A program made the position numbers and the translations under genes. From the NCBI GenBank assembly GCA_035691485.1, contig DASSIZ010000013.1:80264-144263 (forward strand): a stretch of 64,000 bases of DNA. The letters run 5' to 3'. Of this stretch, positions 1 through 8,336 are shown one piece after another. A model generated the notes under the pieces. That model was not told the origin of the DNA. It did no database searches and was given only the letters and a program-made list of their open reading frames with translations. Source of the DNA: Terriglobales bacterium. GTDB taxonomy: Bacteria > Acidobacteriota > Terriglobia > Terriglobales > Acidobacteriaceae. Position 1 is the stretch's first letter; the number at the start of each line of letters is the position of its first letter.

Positions 1-337
1 CGAGCAAGGTGGTGTGCAGGCCGGGCGCCCAAACCCCGATGGGCAGGCCAGGGAAGCCGGCGCCGGAGCCGATGTCGACCAGGCTGCAGGAGGCAGGCTT
101 CAGGCTGGCTCCCGGCGGCAGGCTGCCGGACGGGTAGAGATGCACAGCGGCGAACAGGGATTCCCCGAAGTGGCGAGCGACGATCTGCTCCGCATCGCGA
201 ATCGCGGTGAGATTCATGCGAGCGTTCCAGCGGAGAAGAAGGTCGAGATATCGCGACAGTTGTTCGAGTTGAGTTGGGCTGAGCGAGGCAGCGCCGAGAA
301 AGGGGGAAAGCAGGGCGGCGATGCGCTCAGGATGCAC
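1..337 (-). CDS. rsmG: 16S rRNA (guanine527-N7)-methyltransferase RsmG, 5' part only
   Basis: Only about the first 112 residues are in the window; the gene runs off the left edge. The minus-strand reading shows the RsmG opening ([14 protein letters not shown], then [16 protein letters not shown]) and the SAM-binding motif [11 protein letters not shown] near residue 88. RsmG methylates N7 of G527 in 16S rRNA. There is no in-frame ATG after the upstream in-frame TGA; the GTG at 337 is the best start, but a non-standard start a little upstream is possible because the open frame continues into a repeat. Its place next to mnmE, jag, yidC, rnpA and rpmH is the usual origin-region order, although mnmG is not seen here. 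Confidence 0.88.
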   Translation of the reverse strand, partial: MHPERIAALLSPFLGAASLSPTQLEQLSRYLDLLLRWNARMNLTAIRDAEQIVARHFGESLFAAVHLYPSGSLPPGASLKPASCSLVDIGSGAGFPGLPIGVWAPGLHTTLL

Positions 338-396
338 GAATTCAGTTTCGATTTCGGTCTTGGAAAAAGCAAGGGCGGCAGATTCATTCCTAGACC

Positions 397-440
397 GCAG
401 GGGTCCTTCGACTCGGGCGTGCGCCCTCGCTCAGGATGAC
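397..440. repeat. CHPERSEG-type dispersed repeat upstream of rsmG
   Basis: This spacer element carries the pattern gtccttcgactcgggc ... cctcgctcaggatgac. Related copies lie at 3116-3160, 12849-12890, 36260-36297 and 59409-59451, with partial copies near 475-492, 4231-4262 and 59507-59520. The name used here comes from the peptides such repeats encode when read through (HPER..., PESKD). It sits just upstream of the rsmG start and supplies the in-frame stop that limits that gene. Confidence 0.7.
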
Positions 441-509
441 GTGCGTATAACTCCGCTCTAAAAGTCGTGAAACCTGAAGACCGCTCAGGATAAGCCGGTA
501 AAGCACAAA

Positions 510-920
510 TCACTGGCCGGAATCACCCATGTTGCCGTGGCAAAGAGCGCAATTGCGCCGGCCTTTCAGGAGGTTGAGACGCGCCTCGGCCGCAGCGGCC
601 GTAGGGCTGGCGCTCACCGACAAGCGCTGCTCGTAACGCGCGGCGTGGATTTGCCACTTCTGCACTTCCACCTGCAGGGCCTGGCGCGTGGCCGAATTCT
701 GGATCGCGGGCAGGAGACTTTGCACGCGCTCGATGCTGGCGCGCAGTTCGGCGAGGTCGTAACGATCGGCCTGCGACTGGGCGTCGGTGGAGAAATGAAA
801 AGTGCCCGGCCGGCCGCCGGCGAGTTCCTGCGGCATCGGCGGCCATTGTGAGTTCACGCGCGCGGGGAACAGGAAAATAAGGAGCAGAATGATCAGGACC
901 ATGGCAGCCTTGGACTTCAT
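510..920 (-). CDS. Secreted protein with a C-terminal CxxCH haem-binding motif
   Basis: Predicted product of 136 residues. The start at 920 is chosen because it gives a clean signal peptide or anchor (MKSKAAMVLIILLLIFLF) and has a GAGGTG site seven to eight bases upstream; the open frame extends further but without such features. The middle is a helical, Arg/Gln/Ala-rich segment. The only recognisable motif is CALCH at residues 124-128, nine residues from the end, which fits covalent c-type haem attachment in the periplasm. Small c-type cytochromes usually carry this motif near the N-terminus with a distal Met downstream; here only a Met three residues after the His is available. Electron transfer is possible, but the function is unknown. 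Confidence 0.6.
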   Translation of the reverse strand: MKSKAAMVLIILLLIFLFPARVNSQWPPMPQELAGGRPGTFHFSTDAQSQADRYDLAELRASIERVQSLLPAIQNSATRQALQVEVQKWQIHAARYEQRLSVSASPTAAAAEARLNLLKGRRNCALCHGNMGDSGQ

Positions 921-1019
921 GGGCGTCACCTCGGCTAAAGGAAATTGTAGGCCGGGAGCGGACACGGGATTCGAAGGAATGAACTGCGGCGGGAATGGAA
1001 TTTCAGAACGGGAAAGCAG

Positions 1020-1047
1020 AAAAATAAAGGCCGGCGCGAGGCCGGCC
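1020..1047 (-). terminator. Intrinsic terminator after the HU gene
   Basis: On the minus strand a perfect 7-bp stem (GGCCGGC / GCCGGCC) with a 5-nt loop is followed by TTTATTTTT. It lies about 25 bp past the HU stop codon. Confidence 0.8.
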
Positions 1048-1072
1048 CAGTTACCGAAACACAAAGAGCAAA

Positions 1073-1366
1073 CTATTTCTTGGGAGCGATTGCATCCTTG
1101 ACGGCTTTGGCGAGATAGAACTTCGCGGTGGTCTTGGCTGCGATCTTGATGGGCTCGCCGGTTTGGGGATTACGGCCCATGCGTGCCTTGCGCTGCACCT
1201 TCTTCAAGCGTCCGAGGCCGGGAAGAACAAACAGGCCGTTTTTCTTGGTCTCCTTGACGGCCGTCTCAGCCAGCGTCTCCAGGAAAGTGGCCGCGGTCTT
1301 GTTGTTGGTGCCGACCTTTTCGGCCACGTGGCGGACGAGCTGAGTCTTGGTCATGCCTGCTGCCAT
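1073..1366 (-). CDS. hup: HU-family DNA-binding protein
   Basis: Predicted product of 97 residues, the normal length for HU/IHF proteins. The start at 1366 (MAAGMTKTQLV) has a strong AAGGAGG five bases upstream; the longer open frame has none. Family features are the N-terminal MTKTQLVRHVAEK helix, the GLGRLKKVQRKARMGRNP beta-arm segment with the conserved RxGRNPxTG pattern (residues 60-70), and a Lys-rich end. HU dimers bend DNA and compact the nucleoid, and they assist DnaA at many origins. It is a single-gene transcript with its own terminator. Confidence 0.93.
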   Translation of the reverse strand: MAAGMTKTQLVRHVAEKVGTNNKTAATFLETLAETAVKETKKNGLFVLPGLGRLKKVQRKARMGRNPQTGEPIKIAAKTTAKFYLAKAVKDAIAPKK

Positions 1367-1637
1367 ACATCCTCCTTGAATTGTGAGTCCAGAATGCTTA
1401 ACTCGATAGCGGCCATGGTACAACAGGGCGCGAGCGGTTGAGAAGCGCGGAAGCCTGATTTTATGCGGGTTTTTCGCATCTTCCTGTGGAAAACCCGCAA
1501 AAAATGCCCCTTTTGAGGGGATGGGGAGCGAAAATCAGGCTGGAAGCGCAGATTGGCGCCGAAGAAATCCGCCACCGAGGAATTCGCTCGAGCCCTTGGG
1601 TCGAACCGGCGGGTTGGCTTTGTTTGCTAATGGGATA

Positions 1638-2330
1638 ATGAGGGGTTCGCGCGCGGGGGCCGAGAGCAATGGAGAAGACGAATTGAGCTGTGCGATCTGT
1701 CATGAGCGAAAAGAGAAGCGCTTTTGTCCGGCGGTGCACGACCGCATTTGCCCCATCTGCTGCGGCACCGAGCGCGAGGTAACGCTGGATTGTCCCAGCG
1801 AGTGTCCGTATCTGCAGCAGGCGCGGAAGAACGAAAACATGAGTCACCTGGCCGAGTTGGATCGCGAGGCGCTGATGCCCGAGGTCGACGTGCCGGATTC
1901 GTTCCTCTACGAGCGCGAACCGCTGCTGGCCGGCATGAGTTTTGCTATCGCGCAGTCCGGGCGCCGCGACCGCCAGGTGTACGACCGGGACGTGATCGCG
2001 GCGCTGACCGCGATGGCCAAGACGTATGAGACGCAGGTGAAGTCGGGATTGATCTACGAGCAACCGACGTCGAACCCGGTGCAGCATGCGATTGCGGCGG
2101 AGATCTCGAAGACGCTGCAGGAGATGCGGAAAGTGGAAGAGCAGAGCCGGGGCTACTCGACGCTGAAGGATGGCGACGTGCTGAAGGCGCTGGTGTTCAC
2201 GCTGCGGCTGGCGCTGGGAAAAACCTCGGGAAGGCCGAAGTCGCGCGCGTTCCTGGACTTCCTGTTGGCGAATTTTCCCGAGAAGCTGGCGGTAGGAGCG
2301 CCGGAGGGAAGCAGGATCATTGTGCCGTAG
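1638..2330 (+). CDS. Unknown protein with N-terminal cysteine clusters (zinc-ribbon-like)
   Basis: Not recognised as a named family. The N-terminal 60 residues hold SCAICHE, then FCP, then CPICCG, then CPSECPY, a spacing that suggests one or two zinc-binding treble-clef or ribbon units. The rest is mainly helical, without transmembrane segments or a signal peptide, so the protein is probably cytoplasmic. The ATG at 1638 is listed. However, TGGGATAAT at 1631-1639 looks like an extended -10 box overlapping it, and a TTG at 1683 with GGAG upstream would start the protein directly before the first Cys pair (215 residues); the shorter form may be the real one. Confidence 0.65.
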   Translation: MRGSRAGAESNGEDELSCAICHERKEKRFCPAVHDRICPICCGTEREVTLDCPSECPYLQQARKNENMSHLAELDREALMPEVDVPDSFLYEREPLLAGMSFAIAQSGRRDRQVYDRDVIAALTAMAKTYETQVKSGLIYEQPTSNPVQHAIAAEISKTLQEMRKVEEQSRGYSTLKDGDVLKALVFTLRLALGKTSGRPKSRAFLDFLLANFPEKLAVGAPEGSRIIVP

Positions 2331-2351
2331 CTCAATTTTGAATACGCGATT

Positions 2352-2738
2352 TCAGATCAAGACCTGTTCACCGGAGTAAACCGGCCGCGCATCGAGCGGC
2401 AACAGAGAACGTTCGGGCCGGTGCGGATCGTAGTGAATGAGGTAGCGGTTTCGCTCCACGAAGTGTTGTGCATAGGCCTCGGTGAACAACGTGTTGTACA
2501 CAAGCTCACCGGCATAGAACTTTCCGTCCACCCGATATTCGTACTCCACGCGCAGACCGCAGATGGCGAAAGGCTCGTCCCGCTCTATCACCTGGACCAA
2601 CGCGTCCGTCGTGGGCCAGTAGCGAGCTGACACATGCAGGAATCTGTAGCGCGCCCAGCGCCAGCTGGCTTTGCATGCCATGAACGTGCAGACCGCCAGA
2701 GGCACGAACAGGTCGAGAGATTCGAAAAACCAGTCCAT
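2352..2738 (-). CDS. DUF3592-like membrane-anchored protein
   Basis: Predicted product of about 128 residues from MDWFFESLDLF. One hydrophobic N-terminal helix (residues 8-25) is followed by a beta-rich domain with the pattern VEYEYRVDGKFYAGELV and then IHYDPHRPERSLL. This matches the DUF3592 layout (Y-x-Y-x-V-x-G ... Y-D-P-x-x-P). Function is unknown. Its stop lies 50 bp from the mnmE stop-distal region, and its 5' end approaches the 3' end of mnmE on the same strand, so it may be co-transcribed. An upstream start (MHRKVDED at 2804) would overlap mnmE and is less likely. Confidence 0.6.
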   Translation of the reverse strand: MDWFFESLDLFVPLAVCTFMACKASWRWARYRFLHVSARYWPTTDALVQVIERDEPFAICGLRVEYEYRVDGKFYAGELVYNTLFTEAYAQHFVERNRYLIHYDPHRPERSLLPLDARPVYSGEQVLI

Positions 2739-2788
2739 GTGAGCCGGACAGAGTAACGGATTCTGCGCCGAAAATCTGTGATCTTCGT

Positions 2789-4186
2789 CTACTTTCCGAT
2801 GCAAAAGGTGGAGAAGATCAGGTTGAGGATGTCGTCGGTGGTGGTGGCGCCGGTGATTTCGTCGAGCGGGCGGAGCGCGTTGTAGAGGTCGAGCAAAAGC
2901 ATTTCGTGCGGAGTATTGTTTTCGACGGCACGGGCGGCGCCGGCAAGCGCGGCCAGAGAATCTTCCACCAGTTTCTGCTGGCGAAGGTTGGTGAGGAAGG
3001 CGGTTTCCTGCTGGGGAGAGCCGCCGGCGATGCGGCCGAGGATCGCGGCGCGAAGTTCGGCGATGCCGGCGCCGGTGAGGGCGGACGTTTGAATCTGGTG
3101 ATCGAGTGATCGCGTGCTCGGGTCATGGTTCCCCTCAGTCGCTCGGGATGACATTCCTGAAAATTGGGTTCGTAGATCGGATTTGTTGGCAACGACAAGC
3201 GCGTTTCGTCCGCTGACTTGCTCGATCAGCTCGCGGTCTTCCGGCGTGAGTGGCTGGGAGGCGTCGGTGACGACGAGGACGAAATCGGCGTCGGCAAGAA
3301 CCTCCAGAGATTTGCGGATGCCGATGGATTCGGCTTCCGCTTCATTCGGCGCCTGGCGGATGCCGGCGGTGTCCACCAGGTGCACCGGGATGCCGCCGAG
3401 GGCGACAGTTTCGGTGACCAGATCGCGTGTGGTTCCGGGCGCGGCGGTCACGATGGCGCGCTCGCGCTCGACCAGGCGGTTGAACAGCGAAGACTTGTCG
3501 ACGTTGGGGCGGCCGACGATGGCGAGCGTCAGGCCTTCGTGCACCAATTTGCCGTAAGCGAAGGAGCGAGAGAGTTCGCGCAGTGGGGCGGCGATGGCGT
3601 CCATGCGCGCCATGATCTGCGGGGCGGGAAGAACGGAGACATCGTCTTCGGCAAAGTCCACGCCGGCTTCGAGCGTGGCGATCAATTCAACCAACCCTTG
3701 CTTGATCGGCGACAGCCGGTGGGAGAGCGCGCCTCCCAGTTGCTGGGCGGCGACGCGCGCCTGGTAGAGCGTTTGCGAGTCGATGAGGTCGCGCACCGCC
3801 TCGGCCTGGGTGAGGTCGAGGCGGCCATGGAGGAAGGCGCGCATGGTGAATTCTCCGGGCTCGGCGAGGCGCGCGCCGCGGGCAAGGGCGAGCTCCACAA
3901 TATGTCGTAACACGACCGGTGAGCCGTGGGCGGAGATTTCGACGATGTCGTCGGTGGTGTAGGAGTGCGGCTTCTGGAAGAACGTGACCACCACTTCGTC
4001 GATTCGTTCCTGGGTGTCGGGATCGATGAATTCGCCGAAGAGGGCGCTCTGGGGTTGCAGCTCGCTGCCGAAGCGGAGCATGTGCGCGGCGATGGAGCGC
4101 GCGTCGGGGCCGGCCAGGCGAACCATACCGATGCCGCCGCGACCGGGAGGGGTGGAGATGGCGACGATGGTGTCGTCTAATTGCAA
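2789..4186 (-). CDS. mnmE: tRNA modification GTPase MnmE (TrmE)
   Basis: Predicted product of about 465 residues, normal for MnmE. With MnmG it makes the 5-carboxymethylaminomethyl group on wobble U34 of tRNAs. The start is taken as TTG at 4186 ([20 protein letters not shown]), because an ATG 219 bp upstream would overlap jag. The N-terminal folate-binding domain is followed by the G domain with PGTTRD, DTAGI, NKSD and SALTG, and the protein ends in the diagnostic CIGK. Two oddities: the P-loop reads GRPNVDKSS instead of GRPNVGKSS (Asp at residue 230), and about 25-28 extra residues between NKSD and SALTG are encoded by a dispersed repeat. mnmG is not in the window. Confidence 0.93.
   Translation of the reverse strand: MQLDDTIVAISTPPGRGGIGMVRLAGPDARSIAAHMLRFGSELQPQSALFGEFIDPDTQERIDEVVVTFFQKPHSYTTDDIVEISAHGSPVVLRHIVELALARGARLAEPGEFTMRAFLHGRLDLTQAEAVRDLIDSQTLYQARVAAQQLGGALSHRLSPIKQGLVELIATLEAGVDFAEDDVSVLPAPQIMARMDAIAAPLRELSRSFAYGKLVHEGLTLAIVGRPNVDKSSLFNRLVERERAIVTAAPGTTRDLVTETVALGGIPVHLVDTAGIRQAPNEAEAESIGIRKSLEVLADADFVLVVTDASQPLTPEDRELIEQVSGRNALVVANKSDLRTQFSGMSSRATEGNHDPSTRSLDHQIQTSALTGAGIAELRAAILGRIAGGSPQQETAFLTNLRQQKLVEDSLAALAGAARAVENNTPHEMLLLDLYNALRPLDEITGATTTDDILNLIFSTFCIGK
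3116..3160. repeat. CHPERSEG-type repeat inside mnmE
   Basis: Read on the minus strand it is tcatcccgagcgactgagg followed by ggaaccatgacccgagc, closely related to the spacer repeat at 397-440. It lies in frame in mnmE between the G4 (NKSD) and G5 (SALTG) motifs and encodes [14 protein letters not shown]. Confidence 0.65.
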
Positions 4187-4262
4187 GTTTCTAGTTTCTG
4201 GTTTCTGGTTTCCAGTTGCAAGCCGGGTTGAGAGTCCTTCGGCTCGGGCTGGGGTTCCGAGG
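4187..4262. repeat. Phrase-like tandem repeat and partial CHPERSEG repeat between jag and mnmE
   Basis: The 103-bp jag-mnmE spacer starts with near-tandem copies of gtttctg/gtttcta and continues with a piece resembling gtccttcggctcggg. It leaves little room for a normal ribosome-binding site before mnmE. Confidence 0.55.
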
Positions 4263-4289
4263 CCTGCGTATGAATCAATAGACGGTGAA

Positions 4290-4832
4290 TTACCGGCGGC
4301 GGCCGAAGCGCGGGGCGGCGGGAGGACGCGCCTTGTAGTCCTTGGGATAGAGAACCACGTGCCGGCCACCCGCTTCCCCGGCGCTCTCGGTGCGCAGGTC
4401 GGCATGATCGCGAAGGGCGAGGTGGACGATGCGGCGCTCGCGCGAACTCATGGGGCCGAATTCGTAGGGTGTTCCGGTCTTGCGCACGCGGTCGGCGGCA
4501 ACGTCGGCGGCCAGCTTCAACTCCTGGATGCGCATGGCGCGAAATCCGCGGCAATCGAAGCTGACGCGGTCGTGCTCCTCCCGGCCCAGGCGCAGCATTT
4601 CGATGGCCAGGTGTTCGAAGGCGCGCAGCAGTTCGCCACCGCGTTCCAGCAACAGGTCGCTGTCGGGCCCGGCCAGTTCGACCAGGATGTCGGGCTTCTC
4701 CCAATCGCGTTCCTCGGGAAGCGGAGGATCCACGGTGATGCGGTACTTCAGCTTGAAACCGCCCTTGACAATGGCCACTCGGAGCAAGCTTTCGACTTTG
4801 CGGGCAGAGGCGACTTTGTCGGCGATCGGCAT
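4290..4832 (-). CDS. jag: KH/R3H RNA-binding protein Jag (KhpB)
   Basis: Predicted product of 180 residues. The central part (about residues 48-110) fits the KH-like region of Jag. The C-terminal part is an R3H domain with the R-x3-H signature at R133-H137 in [12 protein letters not shown], ending with GGRHVVLYP and a basic tail rich in Arg and Pro. The Jag_N domain found in Firmicutes is absent. Jag/KhpB binds RNA, and its gene lies beside yidC in most bacteria, as here. The 97-bp gap to yidC holds a nested palindrome. Confidence 0.87.
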   Translation of the reverse strand: MPIADKVASARKVESLLRVAIVKGGFKLKYRITVDPPLPEERDWEKPDILVELAGPDSDLLLERGGELLRAFEHLAIEMLRLGREEHDRVSFDCRGFRAMRIQELKLAADVAADRVRKTGTPYEFGPMSSRERRIVHLALRDHADLRTESAGEAGGRHVVLYPKDYKARPPAAPRFGRRR

Positions 4833-4870
4833 GAATCTTGAAAGCTTCGCAGTATAGCAAAGAAGGTTTC

Positions 4871-4910
4871 GGATGTTTCGCAGGTTTCGCCTGCTTGATT
4901 GGAAACATCC
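4871..4910. repeat. Nested palindrome between yidC and jag
   Basis: An outer perfect 9-bp inverted repeat (GGATGTTTC / GAAACATCC) encloses an inner hairpin GCAGG-TTTCG-CCTGC. It has no T-run, so it is not a typical terminator. It could fold in the yidC-jag transcript or be a repeat remnant. Confidence 0.6.
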
Positions 4911-4929
4911 GTGACCTGCTTCGAAACTC

Positions 4930-6786
4930 TTACGTCTTCACCGGCACGCCTTTCTTGCGGGCGCGCTTTTCAGCTTCGGCGCGCATTTCCTGCCCGAAGC
5001 GCGTGTTGTTCATCCAGTACTGCTGGATGATGGAAACCAGGTTTCCCACCACCCAGTAGAGGCACAGTCCCGACGACAGGTTCCACGAGATGACGCCGAG
5101 CATGACCGGCATCATCAGGGTCATGACTTTTTGTTGCGCCGGATCCATGCCGGCTTGCGGCGTCATCTTCTGCACCGCCAGCGTCGTGATGATGATCAGG
5201 ATGGGTAGGATGTGCAATGGGTCCGGCGAAGAGAGGTCGTGCAGCCAGGCAAAATGCGCCTGGCGCAACTCAATGGCGCTGCCGAGCATGGAGTAGAACG
5301 CCACCAGGAATGGGAACTGGATGAGCATGGGAATGCATCCGCCCATCGGGTTGGCGCCCTCGCGCTTGAACAGGGCCGCGATTTCCTGGTTTTGCTGGGA
5401 AGACAATTCCATCTTGCCGGTGCGATCGCCGGGCTTCAAGTTGCGGATCTTCTGCTGGTAGCGGCTCTTGATGGCGTTGACCTGCGGCTGCATTTTCTGC
5501 ATCTTCAGCGCCGACTTCATGCTGGAGAGCCGCAGCGGAAAGACCACGACGTTGATGACGACAGTGAGGATGATGATCGACCATCCCCAGTTCGCCACCA
5601 CGTGGTGATAGGTCCAGCGCAACCACAGGAACAGAGGCTTGGCGATGAACCCGAGATAGGTGCCGAAATCCACCAGGCTGCCAAGATTGGTGGCCGATTC
5701 CCCAGCCAGGGGCGGCGCTTTGACGCTTTGCAGCACGTCGAGATTCTTGGGGCCGGCAAAAAGACGTTCCGAGGTCAGGCCGCTGAGATTGCCGACAGCG
5801 GCCCCAACAACTTCCAGCTTGACCTTGTCGCCGTCGGGCTTGGCCGGGTCCTTGGGAATCTCGACGGGATTGCGCAGCATGATGAGCGCGGCATCCTTGG
5901 GATCGTCGGGCATGAAGACGGCGGCGAAATACTGATCGGCGGCGGCGCCCCAGGCGAACGGACCGTTGATGGTCCCTCCCCCGCTGACATTCTTCATGGC
6001 ACGGCGGATCACCTTCTCGCTGCCATGCCAGTTCCTTTCCCCGTTATAGAGATCGATGGTGGCGGCGGCGTAGGCGGCGGGCGAGACCTGGTCGCCGAAG
6101 CCGCCCGGCCAGGACGGAAAAGCACGGATCGGCTGGCCGTTCTGCAGGACCGAGGTTTCGATCTTCAACACGTAAGAGTGATCAAAGTGAAACGCCTTGC
6201 GAACCACAATGTCGCCATCCGCGTAATCGAAGGTGATGTCGGCGGGCGGATGCAGAACATCACCCGCGCTGCTTGCCGCCGGGTCCTTGCCGCGAGAGGG
6301 CACGTAGAGTCCCGCCGACAGTTTTTTGCGCAGGCCCTCGTCATACGTCCACAGCGAGAGCGGGTATCCGAACTGCTGCGCCGCGGCCTGGTGCACGAGC
6401 TCGAGGGGATGACCTTCGTCATCCTTGAATTGCTTCAGCACCCACGACTTCACCTGCGCGCCGCGATTGGTGAAGGTGATCCGGTAGAGATCGTTTTCGA
6501 TCACCGTTTCCTGCTCGGCGGCGGCTTGGCGGTTGGCTGCCGGCTTTGTTGCACCGCGTTTGGCCGCGGCGGGAGCTGCCATCGCCGGGGCAGGGGCGGC
6601 AGGAGCGGGCGCGGGTGCGGCTTGGGTAGCGGCCGGCTTCTGCTCGGGCGCGGGCGCCTGCGGCTTGATGTACTTCATCAGCAGCGGCTGCGAGATGAGC
6701 AGGACGGCAAAGGTCAGGACGAAGACGAGCAGCAGCCTGCGCTCCGTGCCGGGGTCCTGCTGCGGGTTTTGCATGTTTCCATTCAT
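4930..6786 (-). CDS. yidC: Membrane protein insertase YidC
   Basis: Predicted product of 618 residues, a size typical of Gram-negative YidC. One N-terminal transmembrane helix (residues 18-38) is followed by an Ala/Pro-rich linker and a large periplasmic P1 domain (about 95-365). The conserved C-terminal insertase region (about 385-600) has five membrane segments and the groove Arg in [15 protein letters not shown]. The C-terminus is basic ([12 protein letters not shown]), which often helps ribosome binding. It inserts membrane proteins alone or with SecYEG. Its ATG overlaps the yidD stop as ATGA, so translation is probably coupled to yidD. Confidence 0.96.
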   Translation of the reverse strand: MNGNMQNPQQDPGTERRLLLVFVLTFAVLLISQPLLMKYIKPQAPAPEQKPAATQAAPAPAPAAPAPAMAAPAAAKRGATKPAANRQAAAEQETVIENDLYRITFTNRGAQVKSWVLKQFKDDEGHPLELVHQAAAQQFGYPLSLWTYDEGLRKKLSAGLYVPSRGKDPAASSAGDVLHPPADITFDYADGDIVVRKAFHFDHSYVLKIETSVLQNGQPIRAFPSWPGGFGDQVSPAAYAAATIDLYNGERNWHGSEKVIRRAMKNVSGGGTINGPFAWGAAADQYFAAVFMPDDPKDAALIMLRNPVEIPKDPAKPDGDKVKLEVVGAAVGNLSGLTSERLFAGPKNLDVLQSVKAPPLAGESATNLGSLVDFGTYLGFIAKPLFLWLRWTYHHVVANWGWSIIILTVVINVVVFPLRLSSMKSALKMQKMQPQVNAIKSRYQQKIRNLKPGDRTGKMELSSQQNQEIAALFKREGANPMGGCIPMLIQFPFLVAFYSMLGSAIELRQAHFAWLHDLSSPDPLHILPILIIITTLAVQKMTPQAGMDPAQQKVMTLMMPVMLGVISWNLSSGLCLYWVVGNLVSIIQQYWMNNTRFGQEMRAEAEKRARKKGVPVKT

Positions 6787-7061
6787 TCAGGCTTCAGGCG
6801 CAAGGTTTCAGGCTTGAGGTCGCGCACACGCGCGGGCGCGTGTGCCACACCGTTCGGCACGGGATCGAATCCGCCGCGCGCCAAGGGATGACAGCGCAGC
6901 AGGCGCCAGGCGGCAAGCAGGACGCCTTTCACGGCACCGTGAGAATCAATTGCTTCGTGCGCATATTCCGAGCAGCTCGGGACATAACGGCACGCCGGCG
7001 ACAGCAGCGGCGAGATCCACCGCTGGTAAGCGCGCAACAAGGTGAGGAGCGCCGATTTCAT
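6783..7061 (-). CDS. yidD: Membrane protein insertion efficiency factor YidD
   Basis: Predicted product of 92 residues. The conserved core is [15 protein letters not shown] followed by [16 protein letters not shown], both hallmarks of YidD, which assists YidC at the inner membrane. The core ends near residue 71. The last 20 residues (AHAPARV..., then [11 protein letters not shown]) are encoded by spacer-type repeat DNA: a GCACAC/GTGTGC palindrome and phrase-like caggcttcagg units. The gene overlaps rnpA (upstream) and yidC (downstream) by 4 nt each. Confidence 0.93.
   Translation of the reverse strand: MKSALLTLLRAYQRWISPLLSPACRYVPSCSEYAHEAIDSHGAVKGVLLAAWRLLRCHPLARGGFDPVPNGVAHAPARVRDLKPETLRLKPE
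6822..6850. repeat. GCACAC...GTGTGCCACA palindrome inside the yidD tail
   Basis: A 6-bp stem GCACAC/GTGTGC with a 10-nt GC-only loop is followed by cacacc. A second copy with the same spacing lies in the spacer at 33539-33565. Here it forms part of the yidD reading frame. Confidence 0.6.
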
Positions 7062-7579
7062 ATGCGAGCCTTTTCGCTGATCACCCGGAAGGCGCGGGCT
7101 ATCTCCTGGTCCAGAACGGCAAACTCGGCGAGCAGCGCCGACTTCTTCGGGTTTATCACCACATCGACGGGCAGCGCCAGCCCAGACAAGTGGTGGCGCA
7201 CCGCCTCGCGCAGGCGGCGCTTGATCCGGTTGCGGTCCACGGCGCCGCCGAGGATGCGTCCCACGGTAAACCCGACCCGCGGCCCAGTGACAGTCCCGGC
7301 CGAGCGCGGCCCGGCTACATCAGTCCGCTGCAGGTAGAACACGGTCATGTGCGCGGCGAAGTGGCGTCGGCCCTGTTTGTACACGCGCTGAAAATCTGAA
7401 TGGCGAAGAAGCTTCGAGGTCTTGGCGAAACGCAGCGCATTGCCGGACACGGCGCCGGCGGGCGGCAGGCCGGCGCCAGACGCGTCGTTGCCCGGGCGTT
7501 CCGGTGACGCGCATCGGCGCACCGCTTCGAAGGCGGAAGCATCGGCGCGTGCTGCAAAAGAATGGGACAGGGGTTTCAC
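7058..7579 (-). CDS. rnpA: Ribonuclease P protein component
   Basis: RnpA binds the RNase P RNA and helps it process tRNA 5' ends. The family domain begins at about residue 50 ([21 protein letters not shown]) and holds the RNR box [11 protein letters not shown] (RNR at 116-118). As listed from the GTG at 7579 the protein is 173 residues, about 50 longer than usual; the N-terminal extension is Ala/Pro/Gly-rich and shows no family similarity. A GTG at 7450 would give a standard-size protein, but neither start has a clear ribosome-binding site. The gene follows rpmH by 25 bp and overlaps yidD. Confidence 0.93.
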   Translation of the reverse strand: MKPLSHSFAARADASAFEAVRRCASPERPGNDASGAGLPPAGAVSGNALRFAKTSKLLRHSDFQRVYKQGRRHFAAHMTVFYLQRTDVAGPRSAGTVTGPRVGFTVGRILGGAVDRNRIKRRLREAVRHHLSGLALPVDVVINPKKSALLAEFAVLDQEIARAFRVISEKARI

Positions 7580-7604
7580 CGCGACATTGACCGCAGAAGG
7601 CGGG

Positions 7605-7760
7605 CTAATCCCGAAAGCCGGGCTTGACCGAGACCCGCTTGCGGCCCTTGGCGCGCCGGCGCGAGAGAACCGCTTGTCCGCTCTTGGTCTTCATCCGGCT
7701 GCGAAATCCGTGCGTTTTGGACCGGCGGCGCCGGTTTGGCTGGAACGTGCGCTTCGGCAT
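7605..7760 (-). CDS. rpmH: Large ribosomal subunit protein bL34
   Basis: This 51-residue gene was found by reading the minus strand: [19 protein letters not shown], then [20 protein letters not shown] and [11 protein letters not shown], then TAG. It matches bL34 along its whole length. It is the first gene of the rpmH-rnpA-yidD-yidC-jag-mnmE run and is divergent from dnaA, the standard bacterial order. A GAGGAG lies about 12 bases before the ATG. Confidence 0.97.
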   Translation of the reverse strand: MPKRTFQPNRRRRSKTHGFRSRMKTKSGQAVLSRRRAKGRKRVSVKPGFRD

Positions 7761-7810
7761 GAAAAGTGAGTGCTCCTCAGTGGAGAAAATTATGAAGGGG
7801 CCAAACTGAA

Positions 7811-7840
7811 AGTATATCTGACGAGGATACGAAGTGGCTA
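7811..7840 (-). promoter_or_regulatory. Possible rpmH promoter
   Basis: On the minus strand a -35-like TAGCCA and a -10 TATACT are separated by 18 bp, about 50 bp before the rpmH start codon. It is a weak match by eye only. Confidence 0.4.
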
Positions 7841-8056
7841 GCGCGCCTCATTTGCGATTGAGAGATCTGTGATTTACTGATCCCCTCCGTCAACCTCAAT
7901 CACTCGATCGCCAATGCAGCCACGCCGGTTGAAATTCAACCCGCAGCTCGGAAGCAAAATTGCACCACGCTTGCGTCATTACGAAATCAATACTTGACAT
8001 GTCGTGTCCAGATGCTGCAATTTTCGCGCTCAATTTTTTTTTTACCGGCAACAATT

Positions 8057-8086
8057 CCGACACGAAGAAAATTTTCATGCTAGTAT
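8057..8086 (+). promoter_or_regulatory. Possible dnaA promoter in the rpmH-dnaA gap
   Basis: The 576-bp gap 7761-8336 separates divergent rpmH and dnaA. TGCTAGTAT (8078-8086) looks like an extended -10 box with a poor -35 (CCGACA, 8057-8062). A TTGACA at 7994-7999 is a second candidate without a good -10. No DnaA-box-like TCCACA cluster was seen in this gap. The T-run at 8033-8043 is the most A+T-rich part. No other gene was seen. Confidence 0.4.
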
Positions 8087-8336
8087 GCGCGCAGGTTACG
8101 AAAAAGCTGACTGCACTGAATGAGTGCAACTCTGAACCACCTTGCAGTGCCGCATGAAGTCACAGGTACAACACTCCTGAGTCGAGAGCAGTTTTGATCG
8201 GCATACGCGGCGCGTGCTGCGCAAGGTGGAATGCAGAGCGTCGGGAAACACAAGTATTCGGCGCGGAAAAAAGAGCGCCGGCCAAGTTTTATGCCGGATG
8301 TTCGTCGGCGGAATCCGGTGAGAGATTGGAATCATC

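Noticed and set aside
14..439. Plus-strand open frame at the left edge
   Set aside because: The minus strand encodes RsmG here with clear motifs; the frame also runs through a dispersed repeat.
5212..6891. Long plus-strand open frame (559 codons) opposite yidC
   Set aside because: yidC on the other strand is certain. The opposite frame has no family motif and a composition typical of antisense frames in G+C-rich DNA.
7761..8336. Origin of replication upstream of dnaA
   Set aside because: No cluster of TCCACA-like boxes was found there, whereas the dnaA-dnaN gap has one next to an A+T-rich tract.
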